A stretch of 64,000 bases of DNA from Primulina eburnea. Lineage: Eukaryota > Streptophyta > Magnoliopsida > Lamiales > Gesneriaceae. This document shows positions 1-11,411 of the stretch, piece after piece (positions within the stretch are counted from its first letter, which is position 1; the number at the start of each line of letters is the position of its first letter). The position numbers were made by a program, and so were the translations under genes. Where the stretch lies: positions 44,747,610 to 44,811,609 of the forward strand of contig NC_133103.1 in the NCBI RefSeq assembly GCF_022965805.1, read 5' to 3'. The notes beneath the pieces were generated by a model that was not told the DNA's origin, did not search any database, and saw only the letters and a program-made list of their open reading frames with translations.

Positions 1-735
1 CAAATTTTTGTTTAACAAAAATAAAACACAATACTAACCATTAAACCAACAGTGCTTCCGTCTAAATAAATTTTACTTCCAACGTCACGTAAACATCGGC
101 ACAAAAATCGGAAGGAAGCATCTCCCCAAGCATACTCGAAAAAAGTCGAAAGGTCATCGAGATAAGGGAAAATAAAACCAGGGGTTGAATAATTACAAGT
201 TGGGAATATTATGCTGTTGAAAACAAACAAAATAAAAAAATGAACAAAATCATCGACTTCACTGTTATCATAACTGACAGCAAGCGAAATTAGTTTTTTA
301 AAAATAACTGCATGTTATGCATTGGTCACTTTTCCTTCAAATTGACGAGACAAAAACTTGGAATCCACTTTCAGGTTCAAATCAACAAGTTGTCCAACAT
401 GACGCAGCCCGAGAATAACAGAGAAATCCGCTGAACTAAAAGGTATTGAGATATCTTCACCAACAACTAACAAGCACGAATCAAACTGAAATATATTGAG
501 AACCTAATCAATTCTCGAACTACTTATCGCAAGGACAGGGATATCAATCCATTTCGCAAACGGCGTATCTTTTATCCGACCAATTTGTTGCAAACCTAAG
601 ACATGCTTCAGTTTTCTCATCACAGATTTAAAGAAATGGGGGGAACAACGTGAAAATAGCTTTGAACATAATTCATTTTCCTCCTTCTGCTCATTACCAG
701 ATTGAATAAGGTTCTTCTTAAACGCAAACTCTACA
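1..735 (-). pseudogene. Decayed transposon-associated plant protein (PMD/DUF1985-like domain)
   Basis: Read on the minus strand from about 735 downwards, the sequence gives a coherent but broken protein. A stretch around CSPHFFKSVMRKL is followed by DTPFAKWIDIPVLAISSSRID. A stop codon comes next, then a segment with FSSADFSVILGLRHVGQ, and lower down VDDFVHFFILFVFNSIIFPT and a segment around PYLDDLSTFFEYAW. This order (a short 'x-TPF-x-x-x-D-P' block, then 'F-x-x-x-D-x-x-x-x-x-G-L', then an aromatic helix ending in a Y-L-D-D block) is that of the plant-mobile-domain / DUF1985 proteins that travel with Mutator-like and Ulp1-bearing transposons. In-frame stops near 515 and 320 show that it is dead. 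It may continue left of the window. The family assignment is from pattern memory and is moderately sure. Confidence 0.5.
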
Positions 736-766
736 TTAAAAAATGAGAAAACGATAAGAAATCTAT

Positions 767-771
<5 letters not shown>

Positions 772-833
<62 letters not shown>

Positions 834-838
834 ATATA
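772..838. repeat. (TA)n microsatellite
   Basis: An almost pure TA dinucleotide run, ending in GTATGTATATATA. It lies about 630 bp upstream of the first host gene's start codon. It is likely polymorphic in length. Confidence 0.95.
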
Positions 839-1468
839 CTCGTTCTCCTCTCCTTTGGTTTTATACTCTTCTTCAGATTCTTATACTCAAGTTTTTTTAC
901 CATTTTGTCGCTGTTGTTCGATTTCTCTGCAAGCTTTCCTCCGATTCACAGTAGCATGAAGTAGATAGAGTTTGGGAGACGTTGGGAATAAAGAGGAGTA
1001 ACGTCGGGACAAATACAGAGGGAGTGTAAATAAAAACAAATACAAGAGGGTGTTTAAGGGTTATCGAAAAATAACAAGAGCAACAAAGTAATTTCATGCG
1101 ATTTAGGGACCTTAAACATATATTAAAATGAGTCAAGAGTTAAAACTGAATTGTTCTGACATGGATATGGAAACATATTTTTGTTCACTTCGGAGGATTT
1201 TCGAGAAGTTTGCCCATTATTTATTGTTTTACTTCAAAGAAAAAAATTTACCGGAGAAAATGTAAAATTATTTCATTTTTTAGTTTTTTTTAACCTAATT
1301 GAAGCTGGACGAATATTGAGTTCCGGAGTTCCCATGGAAACCCAACGTGTGACGACACGCTGAGAGAAGAAAGCTAAGGGGAGAAGAAATCGATTAATTT
1401 CATTGATTTTGATATAATTGAAATTATCCCTTTTTGTGATGTTTATTTGTTCATAATTTGCCAAACTG
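839..1468 (+). other. Upstream region of the first host gene
   Basis: About 630 bp with no convincing coding sequence. It should hold the promoter and 5' leader of the gene starting at 1469. I see no clear TATA box at a fixed distance. The short ORFs here have no recognisable domain and look like chance frames. Confidence 0.4.
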
Positions 1469-4377
1469 ATGGAGTCGGGTAGGGTTCGTGTGAAGCGGAA
1501 AACCCTGGAGATGGTGCTTCAGCAATGTCAGATTGCAATCCAACAGCTCGCTTCTGGAGATGATGTTGATGGTGATGGTGATGATGACCGAGACGACGAT
1601 TGTGAACTCGATAGTATTCCTCAAGACTCCTCCACAGGCACATCCTCGGAACCTGCTAATTGCGACACCGACACGCCGGAGGTAAAGGGTCTTGTCTTAA
1701 TTTATGGCTTTTTTTGTCCATCTATTTTATGAGTATGATGCTGACTTTTTAAAAAGTTTCAAGTTTTAGAGTAAATTAAGAAGAAAAATATAAGGTTTAT
1801 GTGTTGTTTGATGAATGATGGTTTTGAGTAGAAGGGATCGTGGGAATTCATTATTTTGCTGGAACTGAACTCATAGCCTTAGAAAAATGTAAAGAATTTT
1901 TATTTCAAAAACACCCGTTTTGCTTCTCCTTGTTGATCGAGGTTCTTTCATTATCATTTTTTTATCCTTAGATAATTGACTTCTTTAATCAGCTCTCTGA
2001 TTTTGATTCTCATTATAAGGATATGAAGAGTTCTCTAAAGCCCATACAATGTGTAATGTTTGTTGCAGTTTTATGATGTGTTGAAATCTAGAGTTGAATG
2101 TCCTGATTTCCTCAAGAAACTAGAAAATGCGCAGGCGTCGATTCAACGAAACATGACTGGTATGATAAAAAAATTGCTGCTCAGACACATGTAGGCGCTT
2201 TTTATGTTCTTTCTTAGACCAGTGGATTGAAATAGGATGATTTTATATGATAACAAGAACAAGATTCTTGATAAGAGAGATGAGCTTAATCTATTTTTCG
2301 CTTTTACAAATATAGCTTTGACTGTAACTTAGGTTTTCATGGTATATGATGCAGAGGAAGGCGGTTCCTGGGACATGATCAGCGAACATGATCTTTGGGA
2401 AGGTGGAGATGTTGAGCTAGGCTCCGAAGATTATGTTTTAGTTAGTCAAGAAGATATAATGGAGGGTATAGCTGCCTTCATGGCTGCATATCTATCATCT
2501 CTTAAACAAACTAAGGTGATGATAAGTTTCTTGTTACTCTGCCTCAAACCAGCGATCGCATTTGATCTAACCTTGTCACATGCAAAAACCTGTTTTAATT
2601 AAGATTTATGAACTTGATTGTGGTCTACTGGAGTCCATGTACTGTATATCCTGCATTTTTTGAGATGTTTTAACTGAGCCTGGCATAGTTACTTTATTTA
2701 TCGATTTGATGGTTATCAACTCCCAACTCATGAATGAGCTCAATTTTGATCTTATTGGTTTTGTTTGTTTTGACTTCTGACCTAATCAAGCCGCTTTAAA
2801 TAAATTTTTTCGATTTTCTGATTTCTAAGGGCTTTTACTCTAATTAATTGGTTTTCTATTCATTTAAATTGTTGAACTCGTGATGCTAGGAACCCAGTGG
2901 ATCAACTTGAGCACTATGATATTTCTGACTAGTGTCGCACTGTTGCTGACTTTTTTACTCATTCAAATGTATGTGTACATCTTGTCCCTTTATAACTTGT
3001 GTACGTGCGATTCTTGAAGTGAAACATGCATGCCAACAAGGTTTAGTGGTATAATGAATTTTGTGGCAGGAGCATGTATTCCAAGGATTAAGGTACAACA
3101 GTACTGTAAAGTAATTTGAAATCACTCTCAGCTCTGTTTATGTTAGAAGATCTTTCACTGAATCACTAGGCCATCTCAGGTCAGGCAATTGTACATTCTG
3201 TATATATAAAATTTAACATTTTTTCTAACAATTTATGATTCTTGCCAAATTTTATGTGTTGCGAATGTAAAAATCATATTAGATTATTATCCGATTCCAG
3301 TTTTTCTTTTTCATTTGACACAGCTGGCATTGACTTAACTTTTTATGTTATTTACCTTCACTACGGAACGAGAGGGGCTACACTGGTTTGGATATAAACT
3401 ACCATAAACTAGAACCTTCAGTTGCACACCAATAATTAAAACCTTCTGTGCTGATAAATGTGGATGATTCTCACGCCGAATGTTATCGGGAGGACTTTAT
3501 GCTTTGTTAGCCTTTGCAAAGTTAGTTTAGTTGTTGAGTTTAATAATTACCTGTTTTCTTGCATCCCTTTTTTCTTTTTCTTTTTGTTGAATGTGGCCCT
3601 TATCCTTTCATATGCTTTTCTTCTAAGTTATTTGCTGCTATGATTTGCAGGATTTAACACCCAATCAGCTTCAAGAGGGTGAGCCCAACTAATTTTCTCC
3701 CACGTCATATTTTGGAAACTGAGTAGAGTTAAATTTGCATTTTTAACCAACTTAACACTATTCATTCTTTGAAGAATTTTGTAACCGGAGATAGTGCCTA
3801 AGAGGTGTGAAATTTTTTGAAATTGGTTTCAGTGCTGAGCAAGACATTCTCTATCAAAAAGAAGAAGGGCAAGCTTAGGAAGGCATTGGATGGAACAAAA
3901 GTTATCTACAGCGTAGTATCTTGGGGAGCCACAGCTATTGGGTTAGTTACCTTTAGCAAATCTTTTCTTTTTTTTTTTCTTTTTTTTTTTTTTTTGCAAC
4001 CGGTCTAACTTTGCATAAGCAATTTTTTTTGGGTGATAATCTGATGACCTAAATAAAAAATCAATTTTGTTACATTATATGAATATCCTCGGAGTTGAGC
4101 TTGCAAAAGAATATGAAAAATTCAGTAATATCCTTGAGGTGTTCCGCCATCGGTTCCTCCAGGTCTTCACACTTTTATGTTCGTACTAAATATAAACATG
4201 GATCAAGGTCTTCTGTATCATTTTTCTCCTGAACTTTGTAATGTCTAGTCTGGCATTCTAACTCGTACAATTATTTCATTTTCGGCATGAGGCAGAATAT
4301 ATCAGAACCCGGTCCTTTTGAGGGCTGCCTCTACGGCATTCTGGACTTCTTGCCATGTTATTTCGAAGCTATTCTGA
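1469..4377 (+). CDS. Plant-conserved protein of unknown function, six exons, 227 aa
   Basis: Six exons join in frame with GT-AG introns: 1469-1681, 2069-2159, 2355-2515, 3651-3678, 3833-3941 and 4296-4377 (TGA). The total of 684 nt gives 227 aa. Visible parts are a basic start (ESGRVRVKRKTLEMVLQQ), an acidic stretch of D and G at about residues 31-45, a conserved DVLKSRVECPDFLKKLE block, and a segment with SWDMISEHDLWEG and EDYVLVSQEDIMEGIAAFMA. The C-terminal half is very lysine-rich (SKTFSIKKKKGKLRKA), then VIYSVVSWGATAIG, ending in a short hydrophobic and aromatic tail. I recognise this as a single-domain family conserved across land plants with no known function. I see no signal peptide or catalytic motif. 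The last exon is in a different frame from the longest local ORF, so automated calls may miss it. Splice sites were chosen by conservation and phase. Confidence 0.85.
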
Positions 4378-5017
4378 ACCGCCCGAGTGACTTCGGAATT
4401 GCCGCCTATGTGCTTGAGGGCAATTTATTTGGATGTATTTTCTTCTGTGTAAATATTTATTTGAAATGATCTATCTGCACTTATGTCGATACTGCAAGTG
4501 TAAATGTGTTTCACGTATTGAACTTTTTTATGGTCATGATCCGAGTCGCAGGTGATCCACTAGTATTTATCATACATGAAATTTAAACTAGGCCTGCTCA
4601 AATTTAGTTGGTCATCAAATTATGAATAGTGAAGGGGCCAAATTGCATAAGTCGTAGTCCAAGAAACATTTTTTTTTTAAGTTTGAGCTTATTCAGCTTA
4701 CAAAAAAAATAAAAAAGGAAGGTATATTTGGATTAGTTGATTTGGAATTAAATGAATTGAATTCTTTAACTCAAATCTATTAACACGTTTAGGAATTTTG
4801 ATACATATTTTTGAAGGATTTAAAAGGATAACGGATGACTGACTATATGTCATTTCAAAACAATGAATTTTCAAATATTTGGACTTTTTAGATGATAACA
4901 ATGGATTTATTCGTTCGATAAATGATAATAAAATATAAAATATTATTAAAATTTTGTAATACAAGATTTTATTAAACTCAAGCTTGCAATTGGCTTGTTG
5001 GGTACCTACTCTATAAT
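4378..5017. other. 3' flank of the first host gene, no gene seen
   Basis: This holds the 3' UTR and then AT-rich DNA. A phrase resembling one end of a Tourist-type MITE (TATATTTGGATTAGTTG) occurs near 4723, but no matching opposite end was found before the LTR relic begins. Nothing else is recognised. Confidence 0.4.
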
Positions 5018-5770
5018 AAATATACTTCAAGACAATGTAGATATACATAATTACTGACTGAGATATCCAGCTGAGTTTGCATTTTTATGTATTGCATATG
5101 ATGCATTTTTTATCTGTCATGATATTTTATGTGACATTTACATATCATGTTGAGCCAATAAATTTCTTGAGATAAGTCTTGATCTCGTAAGGGTCGCTCA
5201 ACCCTTTTTCATGATGATTGGGCATCGTGAGCCACCAACTGACTCGATGAACCAGTGTGCTACAATGACCCAGGACATTGCTGATCAAAAATCTCATTTT
5301 GAGTGTGGGAGACACAGATTGAGCATGATTTCAAGTTTGATCCTTGACATTACCGGATCATGTTTATGCACACACATATCGGTTTGTATACTCATATATT
5401 ATGCACTAGATGATTTGTCGCTGATGTCCATTGCTTTTATCTTGGGCATCCCATTCTCACAAGACAGGTCTCAGGTTGGACGATTCAGACAGACATGGCA
5501 GTGCTTAGTGGAGACCGGTGCTACCAAGGGAGCTTCCCGGGGATTGGTCTTATCAGGATTTTCCAGTGGTTGGTTTTACCCATATGTTTTGGGTTTTAGA
5601 TACAAATTTGATTTTGTTGTACAAGTCTATTCAGGTTTATCGCTGAGGCAGTGGGGTTACAATTTAATCTTCCACAAACTTATTAAGATCACATTGGTTA
5701 TGGTTAGTTAAGTTTTATTTATTGCATGCTAGAAATCGTATAATGTAGGTGGGTAGGAGAGCTACATTTA
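5018..5770 (+). repeat. 5' LTR remnant (3' part of the LTR)
   Basis: The phrase GACTGAGATATCC near 5057 matches 10168 in the 3' LTR. The text up to the primer site is typical of the R-U5 part of Tekay-type LTRs. The first roughly 650 bp of the LTR are missing here. Confidence 0.55.
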
Positions 5771-5773
5771 GAT

Positions 5774-5784
5774 GATATCAGAGC
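5774..5784 (+). promoter_or_regulatory. Primer binding site (tRNA-Met type)
   Basis: GATATCAGAGC differs by one base from TGGTATCAGAGC, the usual initiator-tRNA-Met primer site of plant gypsy and copia elements. It sits at the expected place just after the LTR. Confidence 0.65.
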
Positions 5785-5949
5785 ATGTGAATATTTTTGG
5801 GACATAGACGTATGTTCGGGTTTTAGCATTTCTTTGGTTTCCTTCCAAATGAATCCAGGATAAAGGAACCTCGGAGAGGGCAGGAACCATGGCAGCTTTG
5901 GTTACGAACCACACGAGGATGATGTTACGCCGAAGGTGCCGGAAAAGTC

Positions 5950-6580
5950 GCATGTGGATATATTTAACTTTGTCAGGATTGGTCATGCACCGCTTTCAGG
6001 ATGAGAAACTGGTGAGGAAGCAAGACTCTGGGACTGGGTTGACCAGATGGAGAAATGTTTAAGAGTATTTGACTATAGAGATGAAGAGAAACTCGTAGTT
6101 GTTGATCTACTCTTGCGAGGGAGAGATTGGGAGTGGTGGCAGCCCACCGAGATTATATTGCAGCAACGCCTTGGACAACTTCGTTGGGAGCATTTCAAAA
6201 TAGCCCTCTTGGATTTCTATTGTCCACCAACGATTTATCATACTCCAGATATAGGGCCTTTAGATATGAGGCCAAAAGACTCTCAGTCTGTGGAGCACCA
6301 AGGAAGATCCTCCCAGTTAGTAGCCAGAGTTCGAGTTTGTTGTGACCAGCGAGGAAAACTTTCAAGATAGTAGGAACGACATCTTCGAGTATTGCAGGAG
6401 TACATCGTCTTGACGGGAAGAACAACAATGTAGAAGGAAGCACCCGTCTGGCCAGTGTCGTCAAGCTTCCGGAGCATGTTTTAGTTGTGGAGATTTGGCA
6501 TATAGGAAGAAGAAATGCTCCCCACAAAGAATCCAAGGTAAGCCGCAGTTTTACCTTGCGATAAGCCATGCTAAGCAAGA
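5950..6580 (+). pseudogene. gag remnant (retrotransposon capsid)
   Basis: The frame starting near 6047 reads MEKCLRVFDYRDEEKLVVVD and then a LLLRGRDWEWW block. This is the hallmark helix pair of the plant Retrotrans_gag domain (a W-x-x-x-M-E start, then a W-W near the end of the block). The frame breaks after about 6240, and stops fill the rest. Confidence 0.65.
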
Positions 6581-7640
6581 TGTAATAAAGTTATCTCTTT
6601 AAAGATAATTAATGGATTAAATCATTAATGGAAAATTTTGGCTAATTGTCTCCAACATGAACTCTGAATTCCAGGAAACCTTGGGTTTTTCAAGACCCTT
6701 TAGTTAAGATGAATAATTAGTTTCCCATAGAAACCAAGCATAATTTTGTGCAAATATGACGTTTATTGGTGAAATGTGCATGGTTGAAAATGAGGTTTTC
6801 AATGCTCACGATGAATATCTTTTCAAATAGAACAAAATACCAAAATTTTTGTGTCCGAAAACAACTGAAATTATAATAAAGTCACTCCATAGTCGGTAGT
6901 CCTAATCATTTGATTCTGCGAGCATGCTGGGACGTCTACTATGTTCAACTGTTCATTAGCCCATTGACTAAACCTTGCTAAAGTTTTGATCAATTCTAGA
7001 AAATCAAATATGACTTTCAGCTGCATCCCTCTAATAAATAGATACAAAGTTGATTAGGGCGCTCAAATTGAACATTTCCACATATCCTATGAACCTTTTA
7101 GGAAAATACCCTAAAATAAATCATCAAAAGACTGCAAACAGGTAAGTTGAAAACAAAGGTTGCCATTTGAAATTAAAGATTAGAAGAAATAGGGATCATG
7201 TGATTAAGCAGAATAATTGCTAGTTTGATAAATGAAATACCAATTATAAGTAATAGGTATTGGTCAATGAGTTCATATTTCCATAATGATACATGGTTTG
7301 CGTGAGGCAACTACCAGCTTCAAGAGATGCCGACTTGTAGAATTCAGATGAATAGATCGTAGGTTGTTGTGTTGGGTAAAATACCATATAAAGAGAATGT
7401 ATAGAAGATACCAGTCTAACGACGCAATTCCGACAGTAAGCTCCCTTGGCTATAGAAACAATTATCCTAACAGATGGAGTTGTGTTGGAAAAACATGTTT
7501 AGACTTAGAAAGAAGTTCAGAAGCTTTAGATAGATTGACATTAGGTTATTTTAACCAGTTTCAATCATGGGGAACTAGATCAAGTTGGTGAGGAAATACC
7601 TGGTTATTTGGTTGGAATGTGAGTTTCTTCGAATTCTTGC
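6581..7640 (+). other. Decayed interior of the gypsy element
   Basis: Between the gag remnant and the first recognisable RT/RNase H text there is about 1 kb in which no protease or RT finger/palm motif could be read. It is probably deleted or too mutated to recognise. AT-rich inserts may be present. Confidence 0.4.
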
Positions 7641-9480
7641 GTTAACAAAGAAATGTTAGTTAAAAAGCACACTAGTTTAAATTTTCGCAAAGGTTACTAT
7701 AATCACTTTGAGATACTGATAAATTTAAGTTTTGGAACGATGAAGTTGTATTATGTAGACCACTTCATTTCTAAAGATGGAATCTCAGTAAACTCAAGAT
7801 TCTCGCCGATTGCGAGACCATTGATGCAGTTGAACTGTGAGAATGTCAGATTGTGTGGACAGTGTAATATGAAGCGCGTTTCAAGGAATTACGCCAACGT
7901 TTAATGATGGCACAAGTTTAGGCCATTGGCATCAAGATCTGGAGCACACATTGTCTACATTGATGCCTCGTTGCAAGGGTTCAAGTGTGTTTTGACCCTT
8001 AATGGGCATGTGATTTCCTATGCCTCTGGATAGTTGCAAGTTCACTAAGATAAGTATCCAGTGCATGATTTGGATTTAGAAGCAATGGTTTTAAGATTAA
8101 TATTTGGCGGCATTATTTGTACGGTGAAAGGTTTGAAGTATATTCAGATCACAAGAGTCTTAGTTATCTTTTTCACTTGGGCGGAGTTGAATGTGAGAAA
8201 GAAGATAGATGAATTTGCTTAAAGACTAAGATTGTGAAATCAATACCATCCGAGATCAGCAAATCTCACAGAAAACACCTCAATCGAAAGATGAGATAGT
8301 CAACACTACAAGCTAGTACTATTTTGAGTACGATTCAAGAATGTTGTTCAATATGATTTCATTTTCAGCAAAAAAATGAAATGGAAGGCATCAGAGCTGC
8401 TACCACACTGTCTGAGCCAGGATTTTTCATCTGGCTTTGCGACGCCCAAATGATAGTTTTGAAATTCCAAACTTTAGCAAGATTGGCTAACAAAGACAAT
8501 GTTCAAGGATTTGATTTTCAGCCAGATGGGACGATGTGCCTATCAAGAAGAGTCGTAGTACTGGAGGATGATACTCTAAGGGATGAAACCTTTTGCCCAA
8601 GAACATCACAACAAATCGAGTATCCACCCAGGAAGCATGAAAATTTATGAAGACATGAAGACTCAGTTCTGGTGGAAGGGTAGGAAGAAAAGTATCTACC
8701 AGTTTGTTTACAAGTACCTTGTGTGCCAATAGGTTAATGCAGAACTTTGACGACCTGAGAGATTAGTGTAGAATCTTCCGATTACGTAAGGGAAGTGGGA
8801 GCAAGTGACGATGAACTTTGTCACCAACTTGCCTCAATCTTCAAGAAATTGTGAAGCTATTTGGATAGTCATGGATCAGCCTACTAAATCAACGCATTTC
8901 ATTCTAACCATGATTACAATTTTGAAAGGATGACAAGGTTTTAACGTCCAAGAGAGACTCGGGTATCATGGTGTACCAGTCAGCAAAGTTAGTGACCAAG
9001 ATTCGCGCTTCACTTCAAGGTTTTGGGGTAGTTTCCATAAAGTTTTAAGGAATATTATGAGTTTAAGTACAAATATATCACCCCGAGATGGACGTGTAGT
9101 CCGAGAGAATGACTCAAACGTTTGAGGATATGCTACATGCATGTGATATGGATTTCAGGCCAGCATGCATGATAATTTGACACTTATGGAATTCGTGTAC
9201 AACTACAACTATCATAGCATCATTGAAACGGCACCATTTTAAGCATTGTATGGAAGACGCTGTTGTACATTGTTGTTTTGGGACGATGGAAGACAAGCCG
9301 AAGAACAAGAATTAATGCAAAAAACAATCGAAAAATTTGATTTGATTAATAAAAGAATTAAGACTACACAAGATCGCCAAGGTAGTTACACGAACACCAA
9401 GTGGATAGAATTTAACCCAATTTTTTTCCTTTTAGATGAGATACTTTCAGTTTCTTTCAGTGTTATAGTTACCTTAGTTG
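7640..9480 (+). pseudogene. pol remnant: RT thumb, RNase H and integrase
   Basis: Recognisable pieces in order are: 'HFISKDGISVNSR' (RT connection, near 7770); 'YIDASLQGF' (RNase H first aspartate region, near 7955); a D-L-E-A-M-V then [14 protein letters not shown] stretch (near 8080-8130); the integrase zinc-finger linker 'QFWWKGRKKSIYQFV' (near 8665); an integrase core phrase around WIVMDQPTKS (8860-8890); and 'ETAPF-ALYGRRC' (near 9225-9265). Many stops and frameshifts separate them, so no functional product is possible. Confidence 0.7.
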
Positions 9481-9515
9481 AATTCAGGGACGAAATATTT
9501 GTAAGGGAGAAGAAT

Positions 9516-10186
9516 ATAATGACCCAAGTTCAATTATCAATAATTATAGTTTAAACATGACTATGTGTCACTACTTAAGCAAATCTAAGTGTTTATTCAG
9601 CAGGCTGTTCGGAACCACCAAAGGGTAGTTCGGAACTGGTGAATAGGATTGGAGTTTCTGAAAGTAGTTCGGAACGTCTGAATGGATATCAGAGCTTCCC
9701 AAGTATCGTGTCCAATGAAAATTGACACGTAAGGTCCGAACCCATTATCGAACCTTCCGAAGTCACGTGTCAATGAGGTGTCAAAATGACGACGACACGT
9801 CACTGCATGGTGAGTTCGGAACTTCCGAACTAGGACTATATATAGGGCACTCGGGATTCAGAATTCTCATACCATTGACAAGATGTTCTCTCAAATCTTA
9901 GTGCATTGTAGTCTTTTCTAGTTGTTATTGGAGTTCATAGGATTGTGCAAAGCTCACGGAGAAAGTAGGTAACTCGAGGATCGAACTATGAGGCTATCGT
10001 CCCCAAAGGACTGATTGTGCACGCATGTATGATTCGAGAGCCTTATTCATAATTGAGGGATAATAAAGCATGATTAGAATATGATATGAGTTATTTATTA
10101 CAATGTCTAGGATTTAACGAGTAGACATTTTGTATACCCCAAAATAGTGTAGTTGTACGTAAGTATTGACTGAGATATCCGGCTTT
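9516..10186 (+). repeat. 3' LTR (5' part), truncated
   Basis: It begins TATAATGACCC just after a purine-rich GTAAGGGAGAAGAA tract (polypurine tract). It contains several TTCGGAAC motifs and a TATA box, and breaks off at 10186 after GAGATATCCGGCT. The last roughly 700 bp expected from the 5' LTR are absent. Confidence 0.6.
9836..9847 (+). promoter_or_regulatory. LTR TATA box
   Basis: CTATATATAGGG lies about 320 bp into the LTR, directly after the cluster of TTCGGAAC motifs (9607-9830). This is the position expected for the U3 promoter. Confidence 0.6.
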
Positions 10187-11156
10187 TGAAAAGCCAAGAT
10201 GATGATCAAGCTTGTCTGGACGACCGAAAAAAATACTGTTAGGATGATCAACTGACACATTTGTGAACTAGGAACCATTTTGAACAACTTTTATTTTTAA
10301 AACCAAAGGAAATTTTGTTAAAGAAGGAGTAAATAGAGCTTGAAGTAGCTACCTGAAATCAAGATCTATGGAAATTTTTCAGAAATGTTCTTTACGAATA
10401 TGATTTTTTTGGAATGATTTTGATCAAGATATTGTACACCTCCTATATACTTTGATTTCTGGGTGGAATAGGAGTGTTGTGTAAAATTTCGGAATATTTG
10501 GAGTTGATTGGCTATTTTTCCTTTTTTCCTTCACTTTCTCTCTATCTCTCACTCTAATTCTCTCCCTTTCTTGCCTCTTATTCCTCACAAATTTGTGATT
10601 CAAAACTGATGAAAATGGGTCTATTTATAGGAAGATTTTGAATGGGTAAAGATTCTAAGTGCTTGACACTTGGTTTTAACAAAAAATAACCAAGTGTCTG
10701 CCTTTGATAAAATTGAATAAAATGAAAGTTAGTCATATTACATTGACAATTGTTGTTCTCCTTTACATTTATTTCCATATATTTAGTGACACAAATATTC
10801 CCTTAAGTTTAATAATTAATAAACTATTTAGAATTACTTAATAATTTATTAAGTTTTATTTAATGTTTTTTATATTGTTTTTATCTATTTATTTAAGTTA
10901 TATTATTTTAGAAACATATTTTATGTTTGTGTAGTGTTCAATTTATTTAAAATTTATTTCAAAATAAAAAAATTATCTTATTACTATTATTTAGACGTAT
11001 TTTATTATACCTCTTTTCTACATTTGAGTAGATTAATGTGTAGACAAATTATTTATGTATATCAAACTTTTGGTAAAATAAAATTTTTATTGATTTATTT
11101 ATTTAAATTCTTTATTTAAATTTTGACAAAACACCTCAAAAATTTTGGCTGTTACA
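10187..11156 (-). mobile_element. Probable reverse-oriented LTR (solo or partial)
   Basis: On the minus strand this begins TGTAACAGCCAAAATTTTTG at 11156, a typical LTR start. It carries a TATA box (CCTATAAATAG, reading down from about 10630) with a CT-rich leader after it. No coding sequence is seen. The far end is not sharply defined and no target duplication was found, so both the class and the left border are inferred. Confidence 0.45.
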
Positions 11157-11411
11157 CTAAACATAGAAATAAGTGACATAACAAACTCATACCAAATGTG
11201 CAAACACAGCCAAGTCGCAAAAGAGTAGACACCAAACCAAAATGTTACCTCTTCATAAGTTCCAAAAAAAACATACCAACACACTTTATAGAAGCATTAG
11301 CCATTTGCTTAAGCTAAGCCCGCCGTCGTGATCGAGCTTCAAGAAACAACTTCTGTTTTTGGGATCATTCACCAACAACTCTGCCACAGACACTTTCTCA
11401 TATGAAGTTAA

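Larger units (their letters stand above)
5018..10186 (+). mobile_element. Decayed Ty3/gypsy (Tekay-like) LTR retrotransposon
   Basis: Plus-strand order is a truncated 5' LTR, a tRNA-Met-type primer site, gag, reverse transcriptase/RNase H, integrase and a partial 3' LTR. All coding parts are broken by stops and frameshifts. The two LTR pieces share only a short overlap (ending in TGACTGAGATATCC-G/A-GCT at about 5054-5075 and 10165-10186). The 5' copy therefore keeps mainly the LTR's end and the 3' copy mainly its start. The chromovirus/Tekay assignment rests on the LTR text and the integrase phrase (IETAPF-ALYGRRC). No chromodomain is visible. Confidence 0.75.

Noticed and set aside
4715..5017. 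Tourist-type MITE left of the gypsy relic
   Set aside because: One end-like phrase only; the opposite end is missing.
5018..10186. Idea that the gypsy element is a circular permutation, because the two LTR pieces are complementary and share a short motif at the break
   Set aside because: Similarity to the 3' copy continues about 35 bp to the left of the motif at 5054, so the breakpoints are not the same; independent truncations explain it.
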